Below are positions 56,592 through 64,000 of a stretch of DNA of 64,000 bases, one piece after another. Each line of letters starts with the position of its first letter. Position 1 is the stretch's first letter. A program made the position numbers and the translations under genes. The notes under the pieces are model-generated. The model did not search any database. It saw only the letters and a program-made list of their open reading frames with translations, and was not told the origin of the DNA. Source of the DNA: Nonomuraea rubra (GTDB taxonomy: Bacteria; Actinomycetota; Actinomycetes; Streptosporangiales; Streptosporangiaceae); the NCBI RefSeq assembly GCF_014207985.1, contig NZ_JACHMI010000001.1, forward strand, positions 9,717,001 through 9,781,000. The letters run 5' to 3'.

Positions 56592-59081
56592 TCACCCCAG
56601 CAACTCGACCGTGCCCCGCTCCCCGTCCACCCTGATCCGATCCCCGTCGCGCACCCGCATGGTGGCGTTGCCGGTGCCGACCACGGCCGGGATGCCCAGC
56701 TCGCGGGCCACGATGGAGGCGTGCGAGAGCGGCGCCCCCATGTCGGTGACCACGGCCGCGGCGCGCGGGAACATCGGGGTCCAGCCCACGTTCGTCAGCG
56801 TCGTGACGAGGATCTCGCCCGGCTTGAGCCGCTCGCCGTCCTCCGGCCCCGAGAGCACCCGGGCGGTGCCCTCCACCACGCCCGGCGCGCCGGGGAAGCC
56901 GGTGACGGTGTCGCTGACCGGCGCGGACGCGCCGCGCGCGTCGTAGAGGTCGGCCCGCCTGGCGGGGTCGGCCGCCCAGCGCTCCGGGTCGAAGCGGCCC
57001 ACGATCAGCGCCGGGTAGGGCGGCAGCGCGGCGTACCGCTCGTACGTGGCCCGCCGCACCGGCACCCGTTCCAGCGGGGAACGGTCGCCGCGCAGCAGCG
57101 CGAGCAGCTCGGGCAGGTACAGGAAGAACACGTCGTCGCCGGCGCCGGTCAGCTCCCCCGCCCGTACGGCGAACGCGCGCAGCACCCAGAACGCCCGGAT
57201 GTTCTCCGACCGGGCGGTCTCCCGGTCACGGACGACGGCGTTCCACCGCCGCACCCGGTCCCGCATCCGGGCCTCCTTGCCGGGGTAGCGCCGCGCGAAG
57301 CGCGCCCACGCCTGCTCCCTGGCCTTGCCCTGCCGTTCCAGCAGCGCCTCGGTGTCGGCCCGCATGTCGCGCAGGCCGGCGAGCTGGGCGTCGATCCACG
57401 ACGGGTCCTCGCCCGGCCTGGGGATGGAGACCTCGAACTCGTGCGGGCCGCGATGCCCGTACCTGCGGGCGAACTCCTCCCGGGTGATCTCCCCGCGCGC
57501 CAGCCTGGACAGGCCCATCACCGGCCCCATGCTGGCCAGCTCGCCGTCGGTGTTGACGCCGGTCAGCATCGCCTCGGCGTCCGTCTCGCCCATCATCCTG
57601 CGCAGCCGGTCGCGGGTGTAGACGAGGGTGGCGCCGCCCTGGCGGCCCGCGGCCTCCAGCATCTGGGAGGAGGTGACGAGGTGCGGCCCGATCTCCCGTT
57701 CCCACAGCTCGGCCAGCTCGGCGCCCGGCCCGGTCGCGGCGACGCGCGCGCGCAGTTCCTCGCACCTGCGCGGCGAGCCTGCCAGGAACCCGGGCATGTG
57801 CCGGAGATGGCGGGCGACGCGGCGCCGCAGGCGGATCGCCATCGGCACGGCCGCCCTGATGAGCCGCCACCGCGACACCGGCACCAGCGGCACCTCCAGG
57901 CCGGGCGGCATCCTGCCGAAGACCTGCTCGATCACGCCGAGCCTGCTCTTCATGCCCATGGCGGCGGCGATGGAGTGCACGATGCTCAGGTTCATGTAGA
58001 AGCGGCCGCCGATGTTGCCCACCAGGTCGAAGCCGGGCAGCGTGGAGGCGGACATGGCCTCCTCGATGAACCGGCGCACGAACGACCACGTGAGCGGGGT
58101 CATCACGTCGGGGATGGCCTCGCCCAGGTTGCCGCCGGTCCACAGGTAGTCGCCCTTGAGGCTGTCGTTCCACTCCTCCAGACGCGGCTTCAGGCCGGTG
58201 ATCGGGCGGGCCTGCACGATGGCGAACGTGCCCGCGCGCCTGGTCCATTCGACGTCCATGGGCGTGCCGTACAGGTCCTGGACGCGGGTGCCGAGCGCGG
58301 CCAGCTCCAGGGCCTGGGCGTCGTCCAGCACGGGCGCGCCGCGCAGCTCATCGGGGACGGCACGCTCCTCGGTGCCGCCGTCGGTGCGTACGGTCATGAC
58401 GGCCTTGTCGCCGGTGCGCGACGCGGTCACCCGGCCGGCCGACACGGTGATGGTGTCGGGGGTGACCTGGCCGCCCACGACCGCCTCGCCGAGGCCCCAC
58501 GAGGCGTTGATCACGGTCTCGTCGCGGGCGCCGGTGACGGGGTCGGCGGTGAACATGATGCCCGCCGCGTCGGCGTCCACCAGCGTCTGGACGACCACGG
58601 CCAGCGCCACGTCGTCGTGCGGCACGCCGTTCCGGTCGCGGTAGGCGATCGCGCGCGGGTTCCACAGCGAGGCCCAGCAGCGCCTGACCGCGTCGAGCAG
58701 GGCGTCGCCCCTGATGTTGAGATAGGTGTCCTGCTGCCCGGCGAACGACATGCCGGGCAGGTCCTCGGCGGTGGCGGACGAGCGCACCGCCACGGGCACG
58801 TCGTCGCCGAGCGCCGCGTGCGCCCGCCGGATCTCCTCCGCGAGCTCGCCGGGCACGTCGTGCGCGGCGAACAGCGGCGGGATGCGGGCCGGGTCCTCGG
58901 CGGCGGCGCGCAGGATCTCGTCGTGGAACCCGGCCACGAACGCCCGGTAGGCCTCGGTCGTGACGTGGAATCCGCCGGGCACGGGCAGCCCCGCCCCGGC
59001 CATCCTGGCCAGGGAGGCGCCCTTGCCGCCCACGGTCGCGAGGTCGGCCGCGGGGTCGTCGAGAGGAAGTACGGCCCTCAC
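56592..59081 (-). CDS. PEP-synthase-like ATP-grasp/His-domain phosphotransferase (rifampin-phosphotransferase-like)
   Basis: 829 residues. GTG 59081, AAGGAG eight bases upstream within the TetR gene's end. The ATP-grasp part has VGGKGASLARMAGAGLPVPG, VPVAVRSSATAEDLPGMSFA and DPVTGARDETVINASWGLGE. A large middle domain follows, then the swivelling His domain GAPLSHASIVARELGIPAVV near residue 785. This architecture is shared by PEP synthases and rifampin phosphotransferases; the start of known Rph proteins (LDLQEI... GGKGAHLG) differs, so the substrate is uncertain. It is co-transcribed with TetR. Confidence 0.75.
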   Translation of the reverse strand: MRAVLPLDDPAADLATVGGKGASLARMAGAGLPVPGGFHVTTEAYRAFVAGFHDEILRAAAEDPARIPPLFAAHDVPGELAEEIRRAHAALGDDVPVAVRSSATAEDLPGMSFAGQQDTYLNIRGDALLDAVRRCWASLWNPRAIAYRDRNGVPHDDVALAVVVQTLVDADAAGIMFTADPVTGARDETVINASWGLGEAVVGGQVTPDTITVSAGRVTASRTGDKAVMTVRTDGGTEERAVPDELRGAPVLDDAQALELAALGTRVQDLYGTPMDVEWTRRAGTFAIVQARPITGLKPRLEEWNDSLKGDYLWTGGNLGEAIPDVMTPLTWSFVRRFIEEAMSASTLPGFDLVGNIGGRFYMNLSIVHSIAAAMGMKSRLGVIEQVFGRMPPGLEVPLVPVSRWRLIRAAVPMAIRLRRRVARHLRHMPGFLAGSPRRCEELRARVAATGPGAELAELWEREIGPHLVTSSQMLEAAGRQGGATLVYTRDRLRRMMGETDAEAMLTGVNTDGELASMGPVMGLSRLARGEITREEFARRYGHRGPHEFEVSIPRPGEDPSWIDAQLAGLRDMRADTEALLERQGKAREQAWARFARRYPGKEARMRDRVRRWNAVVRDRETARSENIRAFWVLRAFAVRAGELTGAGDDVFFLYLPELLALLRGDRSPLERVPVRRATYERYAALPPYPALIVGRFDPERWAADPARRADLYDARGASAPVSDTVTGFPGAPGVVEGTARVLSGPEDGERLKPGEILVTTLTNVGWTPMFPRAAAVVTDMGAPLSHASIVARELGIPAVVGTGNATMRVRDGDRIRVDGERGTVELLG

Positions 59082-59084
59082 TGC

Positions 59085-59801
59085 TCACGCTCCTTGGAGC
59101 CCCAGGGAGGCGTCCAGCTTGCGCCGGGCCACCTCCACAGCGGCGTCGAGAAAATCGAGGGTGGCCCGCGCGACCGCCTCGACGTCGCCCGGGGACATCG
59201 GGCGGCCCGTGCTCATGGTGCGCTCGATGGTGTCGGTCACCAGCTCCGCTACCCGCTCGTCGGACGGCCTGGCGTGGTCGGGCAGCGACGTCCGCATGAA
59301 CAGGAACCCGTAGACGATCGAGCCGACCGTCACCAGGTGGTCGCCGGGGTCCTCGCGAATGGCGCCGCGCTTGACCAGCTCGGCCACGTACGGCTCGAAG
59401 GCCGCCCCGGTCTGCAGCCAGCTCGTGCTGCTGCGCTTCTGGCGGGTCAGCTTGCCGAGCACCTGGGAGTCACCGGTCAGCACCGCCTGCAGCAGCGGGC
59501 GGCGCAGCAGCGCCCGGGAGAACTCGCCGAACAGCTCGCTCAGCGTGGCCGGCGCCCGATCGCGGACCTCGGCCATCATGCGGACCCGCTCGCGCCGCAG
59601 CAACGCGGCGAAGAGCTCGTCGCGGGTCTTCCAGTGCAGGTAGATGGTGCCCTTGGCGACGCCGGCGCGCTGCGCGATGTCGTCGATCGTGGTCTTGTCG
59701 TAGCCCCAGCGCAGCACCAGCTCGGCGACGGCGTCGAGGATCCGGTGCGCCCGCTCGATCCGTCGCGCCGGGTCCTGCGGCGGCCGTCCTGCCCTGGCCA
59801 T
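59085..59801 (-). CDS. TetR-family transcriptional regulator
   Basis: 238 residues. ATG 59801 is preferred (GAGGT seven bases upstream); a GTG nine bases earlier is possible. Helix-turn-helix: ILDAVAELVLRWGYDKTTID, DIAQRAGVAKGTIYLHWKTR. It ends three bases before the PEP-synthase-like start, so they form one operon. A symmetric operator (59821-59844) lies just upstream. Confidence 0.9.
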   Translation of the reverse strand: MARAGRPPQDPARRIERAHRILDAVAELVLRWGYDKTTIDDIAQRAGVAKGTIYLHWKTRDELFAALLRRERVRMMAEVRDRAPATLSELFGEFSRALLRRPLLQAVLTGDSQVLGKLTRQKRSSTSWLQTGAAFEPYVAELVKRGAIREDPGDHLVTVGSIVYGFLFMRTSLPDHARPSDERVAELVTDTIERTMSTGRPMSPGDVEAVARATLDFLDAAVEVARRKLDASLGLQGA

Positions 59802-59820
59802 GCGTCTCACCTCGTTTGTT

Positions 59821-59844
59821 TGACTAGATGAGACTATTTGGTCA
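59821..59844. promoter_or_regulatory. TetR operator upstream of the TetR-phosphotransferase operon
   Basis: Half sites TGACTAGATG and TATTTGGTCA are inverted around AGAC (7 of 10 positions symmetric). AT-rich by local standards. It starts 20 bases before the TetR start codon. Confidence 0.6.
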
Positions 59845-59854
59845 TTTTATTAAG

Positions 59855-59893
59855 CGCAAGTTCACCCCTCCGTACCGAAGGGGTGAACTTGCG
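59855..59893. terminator. Perfect 15-bp stem-loop after the giant TPR gene
   Basis: CGCAAGTTCACCCCT pairs with AGGGGTGAACTTGCG around nine bases. It lies just past the TPR gene's stop (59898) on the minus strand and is followed there by an A/T-rich stretch (CTTAATAAAAT). A strong intrinsic terminator, also placed upstream of the TetR operon. Confidence 0.85.
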
Positions 59894-59897
59894 GGGC

Positions 59898-62800
59898 TCA
59901 GGCGAGCTTGGCCAGCCGCGTCTCGGCCTCGGCGGCGAACACGGGGTCGCCGGTCTCCACGGCCGTGGCCAGCAGCCGGCGGGCCAGGTCCAGGTCGCCG
60001 CGCTCGTACCGGATCTCGCCGAGCCGGCAGGCGGCCTCGGCCACCAGCTCGGGCCGCTCGCTCAGGCTCAGCGTCAGCTCGTAGTAACGCAGCGCCCCGT
60101 CGCGGTCGCCCAGCCAGTAGCACAGCTCGCCGAGGTGCGCCGCCGCCATGCCCGACTCCGGGTCGCCCGCGTCGATGACGCGCTGGTACCACATGAGCGC
60201 CTCGGAGAAGTCCCTGTTCCGCTTGGCCAGCGCGCCCAGGTACATCGCGCCGAGCGCGCTGATGTGCCCCTCGCCCTCGTCGACGGCCCTGCGGTACCAG
60301 GCGTGCGCCCGCTCCTCGTCCTCCTCGTGGTACGTCTGCCCGAGCGCGATCATGGCCCGGGCCGCGAGGTCGTCGTCGCCGGCCTCCAGCACCCGCAGGT
60401 ACACCTGCCTGCCCTCGTCCACGTACCCGGCGCCCACCAGGGTCTGCGCGTACACGCTGAGCGTGGTCGGCTCGCCGTTCGCGGCCGCCTCGCGCAGCGT
60501 GCGCAGCGACGCCTCGATGTCGCCCTGGCGTTCCTGCAACATGCCCAGCAGCCCGCCGAACACCCCGGGCGCGGGGCTGTCGGCGTCGCCGGCGCGCCGC
60601 TCGGCCAGGTCGTAGAACGCCTCGTCGTCGCCCGCCGAGTCGAGCAGCTCCAGCAGCCTGCCTCCGGCGACGAAGCGCACGTCGGGGTCCTCGTGCTCGT
60701 TGAGCCGCTCGTACATGGCCCGCGCCGCCTCCGTCTCCCCCAGCTCCGCCAGCCGCCCCGCCGCCTCGATCTCGGTGTACGGATCGGCGCCCGCCAGCTC
60801 GTAGTACCGCACCACGGCCGCCGGGTCCGAGCACCGGCCGCCGAGGTCGCGGGCCTGGGCGGCGGCGTGCCCGCCCATCAGCGACAGCACCTCCAGCGCG
60901 GGCCCGTGCTCGCCCCCGTCGCAGAGCTCCTGGGAGATGCCGTTCAGCGCGTCGAGCGCTGTCTCCGCCATGCCGGTGCCGAGCGCGGCGGCGAACGAGC
61001 GGGCCGCGGCGAGCGGCCGGCCCTCCTCGTACAGCCAGACGCCGCGCTGCACGCTCGCCTTGGCCGCGGCGTACGGGTGGCCGGAGCCGGCGGCCAGGTC
61101 CAGCTCCCGCTCGGCCCCGGCGGCGTCGCCCAGCTCGCGCAGGGCCGTGGCCAGGTCCAGCCGCAGGGACGCCGACAGCTCGGGATGGCCGGCCTCGATG
61201 CCCTTGGCGTACATGCCGGCCGCCTGCCGCAGCTCGCCCCGCGCGCCGAGCGCGCCGCCCCACGCCCAGTAGCCGACGGCCACGGTCTCCGGGTCGCCGG
61301 TGCCCACGGCGCGCTCCGCCTCCGCGATCGTGGCGTCGTGGTCCTGCTCGCCGAGCAGGTGGAGGAGGAGCCTGCGCAGGCATTCGAGGTCGCCCGCCGC
61401 GGCCGCCTCCGTCAGCAGCAGCCGCGCCTGCGCGCTCTCGCCGCGCTCGGCGAGCAGGTCGGCGGCGAGTACGGCGGTGGCGGGCAGCCCGGCCCTGGCG
61501 GCCTCCACCGCCCCGTCGAGGTCGCCGCGCCGGTGGCGGACGACCGCGACGTTGCGCCAGGCCGCGGCGGCCGTGGCCGGGTGGCCGGTGGCGGGCAGGA
61601 AGCACAGCTCGGAGCGGCAGTTGTCGCCTTCCTCCGCGAGCCGGGCACCGAGGTCGATCGCGGCCCTGGCGGCGAGCTCGGGCTCGCCCTCCTCGATGAC
61701 CAGGCGGTAGAACGCGTTCGCGTGCGGAGCCCTGGCCACGATCTCGTTCAGCGCCTCGGCCCGGTCGGCGGGGGCGAGCCCGGGCAGCAGGCGGCGCACC
61801 TCGCGTACGTCGTCGTCGTTCAGCGCGATCAGCAGCTCGGCCAGCGGCTCCGACCCGGTGATCCCCGCCAGCGCCGCCAGGGCGCCCGGCCTGTCGCCCT
61901 CGGCCAGCAGCACCCAGGGCAGCTCGCCGGGGGTGGCGCGGCCGAGCAGGTGGCGGGCCACGGCGGCGGCGTGCTCGTCGTCCTCCTGCGCCGCGGCCCG
62001 CTCCAGCGCGAAGGTCCCGGACTCGGTGTCGCCCGCGGCCAGCAGGCAGCGGCCCGCCTCCAGCATGATCTCCGGCTCCGTCTCCGGGTCGAGCGCCGCC
62101 GCCCGCTCGTACGCCGCCCGCGCCCCGGCCAGGTCCCCGGTCTCGGCCAGCAGGCTGCCGAGCAGGCACTCCGACAGCCCGGACACCTCGGGCGGCGCGG
62201 CCCGCATGACCGCCAGCGCCCCCTCGGCGTCACCCCGCCCCCGCAACCAGTGCGCGAGAGGCACCGTGGCCTCCGCGACGCCCAGGGCCTCGGTCAGACG
62301 CTCGCGGGCCTCCTCCACGCGCCCGCACTCCACCAGCGACTCGGCGATCAGCATCGTCAGCTCGCCATCGGGATCGGGCACCCGTGCCAGCACCTCCACC
62401 GCCTCGGCGTGCTCGCCCAGCTCGCGCAGGATCTCACCGGCCGAGCGCAGCGCCACGCCGTTGAGGTGCTCGTCGTCGCCCAGCGCCCCCATGAACGCCT
62501 CGACCGCCCCGCGCCGGTCCCCCGCGTCGCCGCGCAGCGCGCCGAGCAGGCAGCCGGCCTGCTGGCGCTGGTCGGCGTGCCCGGCGGCGGCCACCAGCGA
62601 GAGCGCCCCGTCGGCGGCGCCGGTGACGCCGGTGTGCTGCCAGGCGTTCGCGCACTCCAGGGCGAGCAGCCCGGCCATCGCCCGCTCCTCGCCCTCGGGG
62701 AACGCCCGCGCCGCCGCCTCGAAGTCGAGGTCGAGCACCAGCCGCCCGAACCTGCACAGCTCACCCTCGCCCAGCTCGAACGCGGCCCGCGCCCCCGCCA

Positions 62801-64000
62801 CGTCGTCCAGCCTGATCCGGTTGAAGGCCAGCGGCAGCGCGGCGCGCTCCGGCTCCCCCTCGGCGATCAGCCGCTCGTGCAGCCGGCACGCGGCGAGCAG
62901 GTCACCCTGCTGCTCGTACACGCCGGTCAGCCCGGCCGCGGCCTCGAACCGCAGCCCCCGGTGCGCCGCCGCGAGCGCCGTCTCGTACGCGGCCCGCGCC
63001 TGCCCCGGGTCCTCCTCGGCGACCAGCCCGCCCAGCGCCCACCCCACCCAGGGGGCCAGCGCCGGATGCCCGCCGGCCAGCGCCTCGCGCAGCAGCCCGG
63101 CCACGTGCGCCTGGCCGGGGAACACGTCCTTGCAGATCACCGCCGTGTACGACAGCGCCAGCGGATCACCGCCGCCCGCCGCCGACAGGAACATCTCGGA
63201 GACCTCGGACAGGTCGTACCCGATGGAGGCCAGCACCTGCGCGAACACGGCGGTGCCGATGGCCGCCACGGCGGGGTCCGCGTGCCCCGCCGCCTCCTGG
63301 TAGCGGGCCAGCCCCGCCTCCCTGCCCAGCCGCTGGTGGTCGAGCATCGCGCCGAGCACCGGGTGCAACTCGTCACCGGACACGCGCAGCAGGTGCAGCA
63401 GGAACGCCGCGTTGAAGCCCTGGAGCACGTCGTCGCCCTCGGCCACGTACGCCAGCAGCTCGTCCGCCTGCTCCCGGTCGCCCTCGCCCAGCTCCAGCTT
63501 GGCCAGCACCACCATGGCCCGCAGCGACTGGAAGTCCGCGCCGGAGTCGACGGCCCTGCGCAGCAGCCGCCTGGCCTCGGCCAGCTCGCCGGCCTTGAGC
63601 GCCTCCATGCCGTCGTCGGTGTCCTGGAGCGCCTGCTCCTCGACGGGGTCGGCCAGCGGCTGCTGCCTGGCGGCGTGGTCGAGCAGCAGCGTGGCCTTGA
63701 ACGCGGTGTCCTGGTCGTCGTGCCGGGCGGCCAGCGTCAGCAGCTCCACGATCGCCTCGCGCGCCTCGGGGTGCTGGTCGAGCAGCACCCCGAGCAGCGT
63801 GACGCAGGCGGCGGCCCACTCGTCGTCGCCGGACTCCAGCACGGCGCGCAGCGCGGCCAGCGCCTCGGCCGGCTCGCCCGCCTCGGTGTGCATCTGGGCC
63901 AGGCACGCCTGCGCCTGCACGGCGTACTCGCGGTGGCCGCTGGCGATCACCCGGTGGAAGATCGCCTTCGTCTCGTCCTCGTCGCCGAGCTGCGCGGTCA
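59898..64000 (-). CDS. Giant TPR-repeat protein, 5' end outside window
   Basis: At least 1,366 residues in frame; the reading frame is open to the right edge, so an in-window GTG at 63950 is not taken as the start. Nearly the whole length consists of Ala/Leu/Glu-rich helical pairs such as AGEPAEALAALRAVLESGDD, EGDRPGALAALAGITG and ELGETEAARAMYERLNEHED, spaced about 34-40 residues, typical of TPR/Sel1 solenoids. No signal or membrane segment in the visible part. Such scaffolds bind peptides or proteins; no catalytic domain is seen here. A strong terminator follows. Confidence 0.88.
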   Translation of the reverse strand, partial: TAQLGDEDETKAIFHRVIASGHREYAVQAQACLAQMHTEAGEPAEALAALRAVLESGDDEWAAACVTLLGVLLDQHPEAREAIVELLTLAARHDDQDTAFKATLLLDHAARQQPLADPVEEQALQDTDDGMEALKAGELAEARRLLRRAVDSGADFQSLRAMVVLAKLELGEGDREQADELLAYVAEGDDVLQGFNAAFLLHLLRVSGDELHPVLGAMLDHQRLGREAGLARYQEAAGHADPAVAAIGTAVFAQVLASIGYDLSEVSEMFLSAAGGGDPLALSYTAVICKDVFPGQAHVAGLLREALAGGHPALAPWVGWALGGLVAEEDPGQARAAYETALAAAHRGLRFEAAAGLTGVYEQQGDLLAACRLHERLIAEGEPERAALPLAFNRIRLDDVAGARAAFELGEGELCRFGRLVLDLDFEAAARAFPEGEERAMAGLLALECANAWQHTGVTGAADGALSLVAAAGHADQRQQAGCLLGALRGDAGDRRGAVEAFMGALGDDEHLNGVALRSAGEILRELGEHAEAVEVLARVPDPDGELTMLIAESLVECGRVEEARERLTEALGVAEATVPLAHWLRGRGDAEGALAVMRAAPPEVSGLSECLLGSLLAETGDLAGARAAYERAAALDPETEPEIMLEAGRCLLAAGDTESGTFALERAAAQEDDEHAAAVARHLLGRATPGELPWVLLAEGDRPGALAALAGITGSEPLAELLIALNDDDVREVRRLLPGLAPADRAEALNEIVARAPHANAFYRLVIEEGEPELAARAAIDLGARLAEEGDNCRSELCFLPATGHPATAAAAWRNVAVVRHRRGDLDGAVEAARAGLPATAVLAADLLAERGESAQARLLLTEAAAAGDLECLRRLLLHLLGEQDHDATIAEAERAVGTGDPETVAVGYWAWGGALGARGELRQAAGMYAKGIEAGHPELSASLRLDLATALRELGDAAGAERELDLAAGSGHPYAAAKASVQRGVWLYEEGRPLAAARSFAAALGTGMAETALDALNGISQELCDGGEHGPALEVLSLMGGHAAAQARDLGGRCSDPAAVVRYYELAGADPYTEIEAAGRLAELGETEAARAMYERLNEHEDPDVRFVAGGRLLELLDSAGDDEAFYDLAERRAGDADSPAPGVFGGLLGMLQERQGDIEASLRTLREAAANGEPTTLSVYAQTLVGAGYVDEGRQVYLRVLEAGDDDLAARAMIALGQTYHEEDEERAHAWYRRAVDEGEGHISALGAMYLGALAKRNRDFSEALMWYQRVIDAGDPESGMAAAHLGELCYWLGDRDGALRYYELTLSLSERPELVAEAACRLGEIRYERGDLDLARRLLATAVETGDPVFAAEAETRLAKLA

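Noticed and set aside
56592-59081. Confident naming as rifampin phosphotransferase (rph)
   Set aside because: The domain order fits, but the N-terminus differs from known Rph and I could not verify the rifampin-binding domain or find a clear rifamycin-associated palindrome upstream.
59842-62169. An alternative 775-codon minus-strand frame inside the TPR gene
   Set aside because: It lies in another frame of the TPR gene, is Arg/Gly-rich and lacks repeats, whereas the chosen frame is open to the window edge with regular TPR periodicity.

Overview
This 64-kb window comes from a very high-GC actinomycete chromosome. Codons nearly always end in G or C, many genes start with GTG, neighbours often overlap as ATGA or GTGA, Tat signals are common, and TetR, LuxR, LysR, Lrp and XRE regulators are frequent. 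Together with the secreted hydrolases and resistance-type genes this points to a soil filamentous actinomycete, probably Streptosporangiales (Nonomuraea-like); that genus-level guess is inference. I saw no rRNA, tRNA, CRISPR array, transposase or integrase.

Layout. 1-2897: end of a branched-chain amino-acid-type ABC transporter (LivG end, LivF, LivH, LivM). 2890-6858: a large LuxR-type ATPase regulator and a secreted cutinase/PET-hydrolase-type polyesterase, each preceded by the same 17-bp operator (inverted copies) and similar promoters. 6864-15090: small regulator/enzyme pairs (AhpD-like with XRE regulator, DNA-alkylation-repair-like protein, TetR, methyltransferase, MFS exporter with TetR) and an LPXTG-type surface protein. 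15099-20207: Lrp regulator divergent from a fused indolepyruvate:ferredoxin oxidoreductase and an acyl-CoA dehydrogenase, probably an amino-acid catabolic unit. 20208-24919: an accessory strip with a HigBA-type toxin-antitoxin pair, a frameshifted macrodomain gene, two orphan secreted or membrane proteins and a secreted HNH nuclease, bordered by a 32-bp repeat copied from the dehydrogenase gene. 25035-28964: adenylate kinase, C39-like protease, LysR with divergent NAD-epimerase.

29140-33627 encodes a 1,495-residue caspase-like/STAND ATPase/transmembrane/WD40 protein, the best candidate for an undescribed signalling or defence (cell-death) protein. 33579-49772 is a plant-cell-wall degradation region: GH43, a secreted PAGH-repeat protein, a modular GH10 xylanase, a pectin methylesterase-pectate lyase fusion, an XRE/SDR pair, a frameshifted STAND regulator, and a coupled GH43 plus large (alpha/alpha)6-type glycosidase. 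A TGCAA-(C/G)CGAT-like motif recurs upstream of three of these glycan loci and suggests one LacI-type regulon; the regulator itself is not in the window.

50073-59801 carries two paralogous Tat-exported intradiol-dioxygenase-like proteins, a Tet(M)/OtrA-type ribosomal protection protein, a TetR/FAD-monooxygenase pair and a TetR/PEP-synthase-like (rifampin-phosphotransferase-like) pair, which together look like a latent drug-resistance neighbourhood. A giant TPR protein runs off the right edge. Across the window, short tandem duplications recur, inside genes or across stop codons, indicating frequent local slippage.
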